64,000 nucleotides of DNA, taken from assembly GCF_900302485.1 (NCBI RefSeq), contig NZ_OMOI01000001.1:248001-312000 (forward strand). The letters run 5' to 3'. The stretch's first letter is position 1. Each line of letters begins with the position of its first letter. The notes under the pieces were generated by a model. That model had not been told where the DNA came from. It did not search any database and saw only the letters and a program-made list of their open reading frames with translations. The DNA comes from Aliiroseovarius pelagivivens. GTDB lineage: Bacteria > Pseudomonadota > Alphaproteobacteria > Rhodobacterales > Rhodobacteraceae. Both the position numbers and the translations under genes were made by a program. Below, piece after piece: positions 1 to 7,746 of this stretch.

Positions 1-423
1 ATCGACATTCATAGTACGAGGCACGGGAAAAAATCTGGAAGTTGTGCTTGGTATGTTGTTCGGATCTGGCCCATCAACGATATCAAGCACCAGTTCTCCA
101 GTTGATAGCCGAAGTTCTTTGATATGGCAGTCACATCCCTTTTGGATGTCGAGCGCTCCGCTTTTTGTAGGGGTTAGTGTGCGAACGCGCGTGCGCCCAA
201 TCAAGTCAAACGCGCGTGACAGATTGTAACCTGTGACATCTGGCGAAAGGGACAACAGATATCCCTCTTTTGTTTTTGATATCTCGAACTTATCGGCGGG
301 TTTTAGATAGAATACCAGCCGTGTGAACGCTTCATGTTCGCCGGATCGAACGGCGACATCGCGTGCTAGTGCAGGCATGGACATTAAACAGATCGCTGCA
401 AATAAAAACGCCTGGTTTCTCAT
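1..423 (-). CDS. Secreted flagellar-locus protein, AMIN-like N-terminus (3' end beyond window)
   Basis: Reading leftward, an open frame starts at ATG 423 and is still open at base 1, so only the first 141 residues are visible. It begins with a signal peptide (MRNQAFLFAAICLMSMPALA, cut after ALA), so the product is exported. The segment HEAFTRLVFYLKP at about residues 29-41 resembles AMIN-type periplasmic domains. The ATG overlaps the motA stop codon as ATGA, so it is translationally coupled to motA and should belong to the flagellar operon. I do not recognise a precise family. A periplasmic role at the motor or cell envelope is an inference from the signal peptide and position. Confidence 0.75.
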   Translation of the reverse strand, partial: MRNQAFLFAAICLMSMPALARDVAVRSGEHEAFTRLVFYLKPADKFEISKTKEGYLLSLSPDVTGYNLSRAFDLIGRTRVRTLTPTKSGALDIQKGCDCHIKELRLSTGELVLDIVDGPDPNNIPSTTSRFFPVPRTMNVD

Positions 424-1289
424 GCGGCAGCTTTCTTGAGCTCTTTCAACGCCTCTTCCAGATCGTTAAAGCTGGGGCGATGTGGGCCCGGCGTGTTCTG
501 GCGTCCCACTTCGATGCAGATGTTGACGGAATGATTGTAGAGATTGGCGACCAGAACTTCGCGAATAAGCTGATAGAAGTGCGCTTCTTCTTCGGTCACA
601 GACTTCACTTTGGCTGAGAACGGTCCAACCAGACCATAAGCTAGAAAAACCCCTAGAAATGTCCCTACCAAAGCTCCGCCAATCATTTTGCCCAAAATTT
701 CAGGCGGTTGATCAATGGATCCCATGGTTTTGATCACGCCAAGTACAGCCGCAACGATGCCCAGCGCCGGCAGACCATCGGCCATCGATTGCAGCGCGTG
801 ACTGGAATGCAGCGCATGATGCAGATTGGCTTCCATTCGTTTTTCCAAAACTTCCTCAACCTGATGAGGGTCATCGTAGTTCATGGATGCAGAGCGCAAT
901 GTGTCGCAGATCAGTTCGATCGCTTCACTGTCAGCAAGAATGTTGGGGTAGCGCTGGAAAATCGGACTGTCTTCCGGGCTCTCGATATGCTCTTCCAATG
1001 CAACAGCATTCTGGCGCGCCTGTCGGATAAGTTCGAATAGCAGGCAAAGTAAATCGCGGTAGTCGTCTGGTTTCCATTTCGGCCCCTTGAAGACTTTCTT
1101 CACATCTTTGACGGTGTGTTTGATGGAAGCCATGTCATTCGAGATCACAAACGCACCCGCAGCAGCCCCCCCGATCATCGTAAATTCAAAGGGAAGTGAC
1201 TTCAGAATGATCCCCATCTTGCCGCCTGCAGCAAGATAGCCGCCAAACACCATTACAAAAATCAGGGCGATACCAACGAAACCAATCAT
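420..1289 (-). CDS. motA: Flagellar motor stator protein MotA
   Basis: This 289-residue protein is the proton-channel subunit of the flagellar stator; with MotB it converts ion flow into torque in the inner membrane. Four hydrophobic segments lie at about residues 1-22, 34-51, 170-190 and 200-222. The two channel prolines of the family are at 174 (GLPALG) and 223 (GPFSA). The cytoplasmic loop has Arg92 and Glu99/100, near where MotA carries the charges that contact FliG. Length matches the family. It is followed by a coupled secreted gene and lies 71 bases after the motE-like gene. No motB is in the window, so it must be elsewhere. A possible CtrA site sits upstream at 1342-1356. Confidence 0.95.
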   Translation of the reverse strand: MIGFVGIALIFVMVFGGYLAAGGKMGIILKSLPFEFTMIGGAAAGAFVISNDMASIKHTVKDVKKVFKGPKWKPDDYRDLLCLLFELIRQARQNAVALEEHIESPEDSPIFQRYPNILADSEAIELICDTLRSASMNYDDPHQVEEVLEKRMEANLHHALHSSHALQSMADGLPALGIVAAVLGVIKTMGSIDQPPEILGKMIGGALVGTFLGVFLAYGLVGPFSAKVKSVTEEEAHFYQLIREVLVANLYNHSVNICIEVGRQNTPGPHRPSFNDLEEALKELKKAAA

Positions 1290-1341
1290 AATGCACCTTT
1301 GCTAGTTCAAGCTTGGACATCCGAGTCTTCTCATGGACGGG

Positions 1342-1356
1342 TTAATTTCTGATTAT
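1342..1356 (-). promoter_or_regulatory. Possible CtrA-type site upstream of motA
   Basis: On the minus strand the sequence reads ATAA-N7-TTAACC, one base off the CtrA consensus TTAA-N7-TTAAC. It lies in the 71-base gap before motA, on the motA coding strand. CtrA controls flagellar genes in Rhodobacterales, which makes the site plausible. A single near-match in AT-rich spacer DNA is weak evidence. Confidence 0.3.
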
Positions 1357-1360
1357 TGGC

Positions 1361-1969
1361 TTATTGTGTTGGGACAGCGGCATTCCGCCCGGCCAATACG
1401 ACGCTGATGGCATAGGAGATTTGGGGGTCGAGACCCGCCATGATTTGCGCAGCCGGGAGCGGTTTCATTTGAGCTATGAAGCCTGCGGCGAACTCGGGAT
1501 CCATTGCTGCGAAAAGTGGGATTGCCTGTTTTGGCTTCATGTTTTCATAAAGAATTGTCAGGTGTGACAAGTCATCCGCCGCGGCTGTTCTGGCCATCGC
1601 CATGGTCGCGGCAAGAGTTTCTTCGGCTTCGGTCAGCTCTTCAAGTTTTGAGGTAACGCGATCCTCAGCAAGGCGTAGTGCTTCATGGCGATGTGCAAGT
1701 TTTTTCTCACGCTCTTCCAACGCGGCTTCACGTTCCTGCAAAGCAGCGAGAACCACGGCAACATCCTGTGGCTTGGGTGCTGGGAATTCCGCACTTGTAT
1801 CGGCCGAGGTGTCAGAAAGCAGCTTTGTCAGGTCTTCTGCGAAAGCGGCCGTTATTGGGCCCAGTCGCAAGATGCCGGATGTAGCCAGAACCGCCGCAAA
1901 CAGTACGAGAATACCTCTTGTACGCAGTTTAGTGCGCAGCTTGGAAATCTTGGTTGGCGAGGTGCTCAT
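1361..1969 (-). CDS. MotE-like flagellar protein (coiled coil plus MgtE-N-like domain)
   Basis: This 202-residue protein has one N-terminal membrane or signal-anchor segment (about residues 19-42), a charged coiled coil rich in Glu and Ala (about 70-130), and a C-terminal helical domain (about 130-195) with the pattern LYENMKPKQAIPLFAAMDPE. That pattern resembles MgtE-N domains found in MotE, the periplasmic chaperone of MotC in Sinorhizobium. Its position between fliL and motA supports a role in stator assembly. The start overlaps the upstream stop by four bases. The MotE name rests on domain layout and context; orthology is not proven. Confidence 0.7.
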   Translation of the reverse strand: MSTSPTKISKLRTKLRTRGILVLFAAVLATSGILRLGPITAAFAEDLTKLLSDTSADTSAEFPAPKPQDVAVVLAALQEREAALEEREKKLAHRHEALRLAEDRVTSKLEELTEAEETLAATMAMARTAAADDLSHLTILYENMKPKQAIPLFAAMDPEFAAGFIAQMKPLPAAQIMAGLDPQISYAISVVLAGRNAAVPTQ

Positions 1970-2391
1970 TCCGCTGCCTCCATGACGCCGTGGCGCAAGA
2001 AGACCGGAATGCCAGGATTGGGTTCAGGGTCGGCCAAACGCGTCGAAGCGAATCCGCTTTGTTGCTGGCTGTCTTGCATCGGCTCGACATGGCGTTGTTC
2101 CGTTGGCTCGGGCAGGTCATGAAGGCTGGCCATCATCAGTTCTAACTTGCGTGCAGATGTTTCGGCGCGCTCTGTCAGTTCCGTTAGAATAGCCGCGCTT
2201 TGGCCGGCTGCAGACTGTGCATGGTCCAGAGTTTTTGTCATATCATCGACCTGTGCGCTCAGCACTGCGACGGCCCCGCCCATGCCATCCCGCAGATTGT
2301 TGAATCGCTTCAGGCGTCGCGACAGGATCAGGCAATAAAGAGCGGTGCCGAATGCTCCTAGCCCAAGGATGAAGTCTGCAATCAAGTCCAT
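1966..2391 (-). CDS. Membrane-anchored flagellar-locus protein, DUF6468-like
   Basis: This 141-residue protein starts with a transmembrane helix (LIADFILGLGAFGTALYCLI, about residues 3-22), followed by basic residues and a predicted coiled coil (about 25-90). This is the layout of the DUF6468 proteins of alphaproteobacterial flagellar clusters. The Pro/Glu-rich C-terminus is probably unstructured. It overlaps the motE-like gene by four bases and lies 11 bases after fliL, so the three genes form one operon. Function is unknown; a basal-body accessory role is inferred from position. Confidence 0.65.
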   Translation of the reverse strand: MDLIADFILGLGAFGTALYCLILSRRLKRFNNLRDGMGGAVAVLSAQVDDMTKTLDHAQSAAGQSAAILTELTERAETSARKLELMMASLHDLPEPTEQRHVEPMQDSQQQSGFASTRLADPEPNPGIPVFLRHGVMEAAE

Positions 2392-2402
2392 ATCCTTACT
2401 CC

Positions 2403-2903
2403 CTAGTTAAGTACGAATTCGAGGATCAGAAGGTTACGTACGCGCCCATCACCGGTAACCAGCTGAATTCGACGCAGCATTTGCGCACGCAATTTTACCA
2501 AGGAATGAGGGTCTTCCAGCATTGCCGTGTCCACCGCGCGCAAGTAGGCGTTCAGCACGTCCACAACGCGTGGCTTCAGCCTCGTCACGTCGTCTTCGTA
2601 GTTCGGTTCGACTTCAAGTGAGGCGCGAAAGCGTAGGTGGCGGTTGCGTGTATTCGGTCCAAGCGAGATAACAAGCGGGTCAAGCTCGACAAAACTTACG
2701 GCGGGCAGTTCTTGCACTTCGGCAGCAGGCTCGTCTTCCGTTTCGGGCGCGGGATGCCCCCCGATCAGCCCTGCATAGGTTGCATAGAAACCGCCGCCGC
2801 CCAGCAGCAGTGCGCCAACCAGCCCAACCACAAGACCCTTTTTGGATTTCTTGCCTGAAGCCTCGTCCTGTTCGGTTTCTGTGGTGATGTCTGCCGCCGA
2901 CAT
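2403..2903 (-). CDS. fliL: Flagellar basal body-associated protein FliL
   Basis: FliL is a single-pass inner-membrane protein that surrounds the stator and supports torque. The 166-residue product has a polar cytoplasmic N-terminus, one transmembrane helix (GLVVGLVGALLLGGGGFYA, about residues 22-40) and a periplasmic domain ending in VRNLLILEFVLN, which matches the family C-terminus. I chose the ATG at 2903 because GGAG lies five bases upstream; an ATG 48 bases further upstream has no comparable site. It is the first gene of the leftward flagellar unit and is divergent from fliF. Confidence 0.92.
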   Translation of the reverse strand: MSAADITTETEQDEASGKKSKKGLVVGLVGALLLGGGGFYATYAGLIGGHPAPETEDEPAAEVQELPAVSFVELDPLVISLGPNTRNRHLRFRASLEVEPNYEDDVTRLKPRVVDVLNAYLRAVDTAMLEDPHSLVKLRAQMLRRIQLVTGDGRVRNLLILEFVLN

Positions 2904-2950
2904 GTGATCTCCGAATCCAATTTCACTGGGTTGATATAATCCGATGGGCA

Positions 2951-2965
2951 CTAACCAATTATTAA
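2951..2965. promoter_or_regulatory. Possible CtrA-type site between fliL and fliF
   Basis: CTAA-N7-TTAA reads on the plus strand and TTAA-N7-TTAG on the minus, one base off TTAA-N7-TTAA. It sits in the 127-base divergent region between fliL and fliF, where a shared flagellar control site would be expected. The match is suggestive only. Confidence 0.35.
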
Positions 2966-3030
2966 GGCCGATCAGGGAGAACAGGTTGACATGACGGGGG
3001 TAGAAGCCCGCTCGAATAAGGAGTTACGTC

Positions 3031-4674
3031 TTGCAGCAGTTGATCTCGGTTTGGGAGGCGATGGACCTACGGAGAAGGATCATCGTGATCGCCGCGACAT
3101 TAGCCATGTTTTTGGCGGTGATCGGCCTGTCTCGTATGGCTACAAGCACGCAAATGACCCTTCTCTATGCGGGTCTCGAAAGCAGCGCTGCTGGCGAGGT
3201 TGTGCAGGCTCTTGATGGTCGCAATGTCGTCTATGAAATCCGGGGTGACTCGATCTTTGTTGATGCAACACGCCGTGATGCGCTTCGCATGACCTTGGCG
3301 AGTGAAGGCTTGCCCGCAAATTCGGGCAAGGGATACGAACTCTTGGATGGGCTTAGTGGGTTTGGCACAACGTCGCAGATGTTTGATGCCGCCTATTGGC
3401 GTGCCAAAGAAGGGGAACTGGCGCGCACGATATTGGCCAGCCCCATGGTACGCAATGCGCGCGTGCATATTGCGAATGCGTCGAGCAAACAATTTAGACA
3501 GCGAAATGATCCTACCGCCTCGGTTACGTTGACGACGGCCAGCGGGACGCTGTCCTCACAGCAGATCAAAGCGTTCAAGTTTCTTGTTGCATCGGCTGTG
3601 CCAGGTCTTTCGCCCGACAAAGTGTCAGTCATCGACAGTCGTGCAGGCCTCATGGGGGCGGAAGATCTTGCGACTGGCGGGACTGCTGCGACGCAAGATC
3701 AGGCAGAACGTCTTAAGCAGAACGTCGAGCGTCTGTTGGAAGCGCGGGTTGGGTTTGGGAATGCTGTGGTCGAACTGAACCTTGAAACGGCGACCGAGCA
3801 AGAGCAGATCCGTGAGCGGAGATTTGACCCAGAAAGTCGTGTGGCGGTGTCGACTGACACATCTGAAAGCACGAATGCAGCCAATGACAGCGAAACGGGG
3901 GGCGTAAGCGTCGCGTCGAATTTGCCGGATGGAGACGGCGCAGCCGGTGGCGGATCATCATCGTCGAATAACTCGGAAACACGTGAGCGTGTGAACTATG
4001 AGGTGTCCGAAACCACGCGCGAAGTCCTGAAATCTCCGGGGGCGGTGAAACGTTTGACGGTTGCTGTTCTAGTCGACGGCATTCGCACGACGTCGGAAGA
4101 TGGAAGCACTGAATGGGCCCCACGCCCCGACGCCGAACTGGAAAGTCTGCGTGAACTGGTGGCTGGCGCGGTCGGGTTTGACGAAACGCGCGGGGACGTT
4201 ATCACCATGAAGACCATGGAGTTCGAGCAGATCGAAGCTGCGGGCAGTGCGCCATCATCGAGGTTTCTTGGCGACCTAAATATTGATGCCATGTCTTTGA
4301 TCAAGCTCGTGATCCTGGCGATTGTCACTCTTGGACTTGGGCTGTTTGTTGTGCGCCCCATGCTGACTGCTCAAGCCGCATCACCGGCGATCGAGCCGAT
4401 TGGAAGTCTGCCTGCGATTGGAACACCGGATGCCAGAGCGAGTACCGGTGAAGCCCCGGTTGGTTCGGCTGACGCATTGACGCAGTCGCAAGCCGCGCCG
4501 CCAGCTTTATTGGCCGAGACATCGCCAGCGGAAAAACTATCTAGCGTGCCCACATTGGCCGAATCCGAAAACGATCCGGTCCAACGATTGCGGGATCTGA
4601 TTTCCGAGCGCCAAGCCGAAACGGTCGAGATCCTGCGTGGGTGGATGGAAGAAGATGAGGAGGTCACGGGATGA
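3031..4674 (+). CDS. fliF: Flagellar MS-ring protein FliF
   Basis: FliF forms the MS ring in the inner membrane, the base of the flagellar rotor and export apparatus. The 547-residue product has membrane segments at about 17-36 and 418-440 enclosing the periplasmic ring-building domains, with typical text such as LLYAGLESSAAGEVV and KGYELLDGLSGFGTT. The C-terminal tail (about 515-547, ending ETVEILRGWMEEDEEVTG) looks like the helix that binds FliG. The start is a TTG at 3031 with AAGGAG seven bases upstream (3018-3023); the first in-frame ATG is ten codons later. fliH follows with a four-base overlap. fliG, usually next, is absent here. Confidence 0.95.
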   Translation: MQQLISVWEAMDLRRRIIVIAATLAMFLAVIGLSRMATSTQMTLLYAGLESSAAGEVVQALDGRNVVYEIRGDSIFVDATRRDALRMTLASEGLPANSGKGYELLDGLSGFGTTSQMFDAAYWRAKEGELARTILASPMVRNARVHIANASSKQFRQRNDPTASVTLTTASGTLSSQQIKAFKFLVASAVPGLSPDKVSVIDSRAGLMGAEDLATGGTAATQDQAERLKQNVERLLEARVGFGNAVVELNLETATEQEQIRERRFDPESRVAVSTDTSESTNAANDSETGGVSVASNLPDGDGAAGGGSSSSNNSETRERVNYEVSETTREVLKSPGAVKRLTVAVLVDGIRTTSEDGSTEWAPRPDAELESLRELVAGAVGFDETRGDVITMKTMEFEQIEAAGSAPSSRFLGDLNIDAMSLIKLVILAIVTLGLGLFVVRPMLTAQAASPAIEPIGSLPAIGTPDARASTGEAPVGSADALTQSQAAPPALLAETSPAEKLSSVPTLAESENDPVQRLRDLISERQAETVEILRGWMEEDEEVTG

Positions 4675-5297
4675 GCATTCGGTTCGCTCTTGAAGACTTC
4701 GGCGATGGATTGGGTGCGGTTGGGCAGTCGCACGCAAGCGCCCAGATCACGCTGAGCCGCGCTGACCTTGAAGTGCAGTTAGAGGCGCGCAAACTGGAAG
4801 GGTACGAAGCAGGATATCAATCCGGGTGGGATGATGCCGCGAAGTCCATGGACGAGGATAGCGCGCGTGTACAATCTGAATTTGCCCGAAACCTGGAAGA
4901 TCTGGGATTTACTTATCAAGAAGCGCGCAGCCATGTCCTATCGTCCTTGGAACCGCTTCTGAACCAAGTGCTTCAGGTCGTGTTGCCCAAGGCGATTGAC
5001 GAGGCTATCGGCCCAATCGTGTCTGAGGCAATGATGCCCTTGGCGGCGGAAATGGCCGATGCGCCTATTGATGTGCTGGTGTCGCCAGGAAGCCGACCGA
5101 CGCTTGAAGCATTTCTACAGGGTGTGAGCTCGGTCCCGTTTGAGATTTTCGAGAAAGATACGCTGCCGGATGGGCAGATTTATCTGCGTTCTGGGGAAAG
5201 CGAATGCCGCGTGGATCTATCCACCGCCGTGGCGCGCATCTCGGACGCTCTAGACGCATTGTATCACGTGAATGAAAAGGCGTTTGATCATGGCTGA
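4671..5297 (+). CDS. fliH: FliH-like flagellar export protein
   Basis: FliH binds the export ATPase FliI and links it to the C ring. This 208-residue protein has a charged helical N-terminal half with the small-residue repeat region EGYEAGYQSGWDDAA (about residues 43-57), typical of FliH, and a C-terminal domain ending with PDGQIYLRSGESECRVDLST, like the FliH/HrpE/V-ATPase E family. It overlaps fliF by ATGA and the start of fliN. FliH is poorly conserved, so the call relies on these motifs and the fliF-fliH-fliN-fliP order, which is like Caulobacter apart from the missing fliG. Confidence 0.8.
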   Translation: MSIRFALEDFGDGLGAVGQSHASAQITLSRADLEVQLEARKLEGYEAGYQSGWDDAAKSMDEDSARVQSEFARNLEDLGFTYQEARSHVLSSLEPLLNQVLQVVLPKAIDEAIGPIVSEAMMPLAAEMADAPIDVLVSPGSRPTLEAFLQGVSSVPFEIFEKDTLPDGQIYLRSGESECRVDLSTAVARISDALDALYHVNEKAFDHG

Positions 5298-5580
5298 TCC
5301 TATATCCCAACCTGAACTGGAAACCGACACAAGCCCCTTCGCGCGGGTTCCGATCGAGGTCACGATCTCGGTTGGGGTGGCGCGCCCGACGGTGAAAGAG
5401 CTGTTGCAGCTGAGACAAGATGACGTGTTGGCGCTGGACAAGCGGATAGAAGATCCGGTGGATCTTTATGTGGGTGACAGGCTGATTGGGCAGGGTGAAC
5501 TTGAGGAAATCGAGGGTGACCCAAATGGACAGATTGCTGTTCGCCTGACCAAACTGGTCGACCTGAAATCAGGGCTGTAA
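5290..5580 (+). CDS. fliN: Flagellar motor switch protein FliN
   Basis: FliN is a C-ring subunit that helps set rotation direction and docks the FliH-FliI export complex. The 96-residue product contains the SpoA domain signature: VPIEVTISVGVARPTVKELL, then DPVDLYVGDRLIGQGELEEI and a C-terminal VRLTKLVDL. The ATG at 5290 is preferred, with AAGG about nine bases upstream; an in-frame ATG at 5272 would add six residues inside fliH. It overlaps fliH by eight bases and is followed by fliP after five bases. Confidence 0.92.
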   Translation: MADPISQPELETDTSPFARVPIEVTISVGVARPTVKELLQLRQDDVLALDKRIEDPVDLYVGDRLIGQGELEEIEGDPNGQIAVRLTKLVDLKSGL

Positions 5581-5585
5581 CGTAT

Positions 5586-6329
5586 ATGCGCGCGTGGATG
5601 ACAGGGCTGAGCTGGCTACTGGCTGGTGTTTTCTGGATTGCTTCCGGAGATGCAGGGCTGTCGCAGGATATTTCGATCTCGTTGGGTGACGACGGATCAC
5701 TGGCCACGCGCACGATCCAGATTTTCGTGTTGGTCACAGTGCTCAGTCTTGTGCCGGGGTTGGCGATCATGATCACGTGCTTCCCGTTCATTGTGACGGT
5801 ACTGTCGATCCTGAGGCAAGCGATTGGCTTGCAGCAATCACCGCCCAATATGCTGATCATCAGCCTTGCGCTGTTCCTGACTTACTTCATCATGGAACCA
5901 GTGTTCATGGAGGCCTGGATCAAAGGCGCGCAGCCCTTCTCGGAAGGGCGCATGGATATAGAGCCAGCATTTACAGCCGCGATCGAACCCTTCCGCATCT
6001 TCATGGCCAATCGGATTGATCCTGACACGTTTACCCATTTGGCGACCTTGCGTGAGGAAACCGTGGGCGTGGACCTAAGCAACAGTTCTCCTTTGTCGCT
6101 GCTGGTCCCGTCATTCTTGCTATCCGAGGTCGAGAGGGCATTTCAGATCGGCTTTCTGGTCTTCCTGCCGTTTCTGATCATTGATCTGGTGGTTGCGGCC
6201 ATTTTGATGTCGATGGGAATGATGATGGTGCCGCCGGCCATCGTCTCGCTACCGTTCAAACTGGCCTTCTTCGTCGTCGCCGACGGGTGGACGCTGATTT
6301 CCGGAGCCTTGGTCCGCAGCTATTTCTAG
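5586..6329 (+). CDS. fliP: Flagellar export gate protein FliP
   Basis: FliP forms the core of the type III export gate with FliQ and FliR. The 247-residue product has a cleavable-looking N-terminus (about 1-26), then the typical first segment IQIFVLVTVLSLVPGLAIMI, the conserved LRQAIGLQQSPPNMLIISLA (about 77-96), and the C-terminal stretch FLVFLPFLIIDLVVAAILMS with SMGMMMVPP, all hallmark FliP text. fliO, which often precedes it, is not present; fliN lies directly upstream. The gene ends the rightward flagellar unit and faces lldD. Confidence 0.95.
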   Translation: MRAWMTGLSWLLAGVFWIASGDAGLSQDISISLGDDGSLATRTIQIFVLVTVLSLVPGLAIMITCFPFIVTVLSILRQAIGLQQSPPNMLIISLALFLTYFIMEPVFMEAWIKGAQPFSEGRMDIEPAFTAAIEPFRIFMANRIDPDTFTHLATLREETVGVDLSNSSPLSLLVPSFLLSEVERAFQIGFLVFLPFLIIDLVVAAILMSMGMMMVPPAIVSLPFKLAFFVVADGWTLISGALVRSYF

Positions 6330-6330
6330 C

Positions 6331-6357
6331 GGCTGGCCAAACTGGTGTCGGCCAGCC
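6331..6357. terminator. Hairpin between convergent fliP and lldD
   Basis: An eight-base perfect stem, GGCTGGCC (6331-6338) with GGCCAGCC (6350-6357), has an 11-base loop. It lies directly after the fliP stop in the short convergent gap. There is no T-run on either side, so termination would be weak or protein-assisted. Confidence 0.45.
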
Positions 6358-6376
6358 CGCAGGTCATTTGCGTCAA

Positions 6377-7543
6377 TCAGTCTTCCCAGTCGCCCGAGAA
6401 TCCCTTGGGGATGCGCAGGATTTTCCGGTCTACCTTGGTGATATCCCTGTGGCCACAGAAGGCCATCGAGATATCCATTTCCTTGTGCAAAACCTCGAGC
6501 GCGCGGGTCACGCCTTCTTGTCCCATGGCGCCCAGGCCATAGGTGTAGGCCCGACCGATGTAGGTGCCCTTGGCGCCCATCGCGATGGCTTTCAAAACGT
6601 CCTGACCGGAACGAATGCCACTGTCGAGATGTACTTCGACCTTGTCGCCCACCGCGTCCAGAATTGCGGGAAGGGCCCGGATCGAACTGAGCGCGCCGTC
6701 CAGTTGCCGCCCTCCGTGGTTGGAAACGATGATGGCATCCGCCCCGGCGTTTACGGCGGCGATGGCATCCTCCGGTTCCATGATCCCTTTGACGATCATC
6801 GGACCGTTCCACATCTTTTTGAACTGCTTGATGCGATCCCAGTCCAGTGATGGATCAAAGGCTTGCGCGGTCCAGGTGTGCAAAGATGACGGGTCCTCGA
6901 CCCCTTCTGCATGACCCACGATGTTGCCGAAGAAACGACGCTTGGTGCCGAGCATCCCCAGACCCCATTGCACCTTTGTCATCATATCGGCCACAGATTT
7001 CACGGTCAGCTTGGGTGGGGCGGACAGTCCGTTTTTCAAATCCTTGTGGCGCTGGCCCAGTACCTGCAAATCTACCGTCACTACGATGGCCGGGCATTTT
7101 GCGGCGCGTGCGCGGTCGAACAGACGACGCATGAAATCGTCATCTTTCAGAGTGTAGACCTGAAACCAGAATGGGGCGGTGGTGTTCTCGGCCACATCCT
7201 CGATCGAGCAGATCGACATCGTGGACAGGGTGAACGGCACGCCGAATTCTTCCGCTGCCTTGGCTGCTTTGATTTCGCCGTCTGCGCATTGCATGCCGGT
7301 CAGGCCCACAGGCGCCAGAGCCACCGGCATCGACACATCCTGCCCCAGCATGGTTGTTCGGGTTGAGCGGTTGTCCATGTCCACCGCGACACGCTGACGG
7401 AAATAGATCTTGTCAAAATCCGAGGTGTTCTCGCGGAACGTCTGCTCGCTCCAGCTGCCACTTTCGGCATAGTCATAGAACATTTTTGGGACGCGGCGCT
7501 TATAGATGCGGCGCAGATCTTCGATTTCGGTAATGACGGGCAT
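6377..7543 (-). CDS. lldD: FMN-dependent L-lactate dehydrogenase (alpha-hydroxy-acid oxidase family)
   Basis: The enzyme oxidises L-lactate to pyruvate, passing electrons through FMN to the respiratory chain. The 388-residue product has the family TIM-barrel features: SMPVALAPVGLTGM for FMN contact (about 71-84), VTVDLQVLGQRHKD (about 155-168), VKGIMEPEDA (about 251-260) with the FMN lysine, and the active-site motif SNHGGRQLDG with His276 and Arg279. The C-terminal DSGIRSGQDVLKAIAMGA is the phosphate-binding part. AGGAA precedes the ATG. A nine-base inverted repeat just upstream is a likely operator. L-lactate is the probable substrate, though close relatives use other 2-hydroxy acids. Confidence 0.88.
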   Translation of the reverse strand: MPVITEIEDLRRIYKRRVPKMFYDYAESGSWSEQTFRENTSDFDKIYFRQRVAVDMDNRSTRTTMLGQDVSMPVALAPVGLTGMQCADGEIKAAKAAEEFGVPFTLSTMSICSIEDVAENTTAPFWFQVYTLKDDDFMRRLFDRARAAKCPAIVVTVDLQVLGQRHKDLKNGLSAPPKLTVKSVADMMTKVQWGLGMLGTKRRFFGNIVGHAEGVEDPSSLHTWTAQAFDPSLDWDRIKQFKKMWNGPMIVKGIMEPEDAIAAVNAGADAIIVSNHGGRQLDGALSSIRALPAILDAVGDKVEVHLDSGIRSGQDVLKAIAMGAKGTYIGRAYTYGLGAMGQEGVTRALEVLHKEMDISMAFCGHRDITKVDRKILRIPKGFSGDWED

Positions 7544-7557
7544 GGCGTGTTCCTGAG

Positions 7558-7582
7558 AATTGGTAAGAAATTATTACCAATT
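7558..7582. promoter_or_regulatory. Perfect inverted repeat, likely GntR-type operator of lldD
   Basis: AATTGGTAA-N7-TTACCAATT is a perfect nine-base inverted repeat 14 bases upstream of the lldD ATG. TTGGT...ACCAA half-sites are typical of the FadR branch of GntR regulators, which includes LldR and PdhR, although those known sites have a shorter spacer. Position and symmetry make it a strong operator candidate. No regulator gene is adjacent. Confidence 0.65.
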
Positions 7583-7746
7583 TCACGTGCGTCGTGCAAG
7601 AGGTCGTTTCGATTGCCTCTCTCACGCCACGAAAGAACGGACTTGTTACCCTTCTGCGACAGCTGGCGCGCGTAGATCATAAAACGCTTATCAGGGTGAT
7701 TCGCCCGTGGTACTCTTCAAAAAAAAATATAATGGCAGGTATAACC

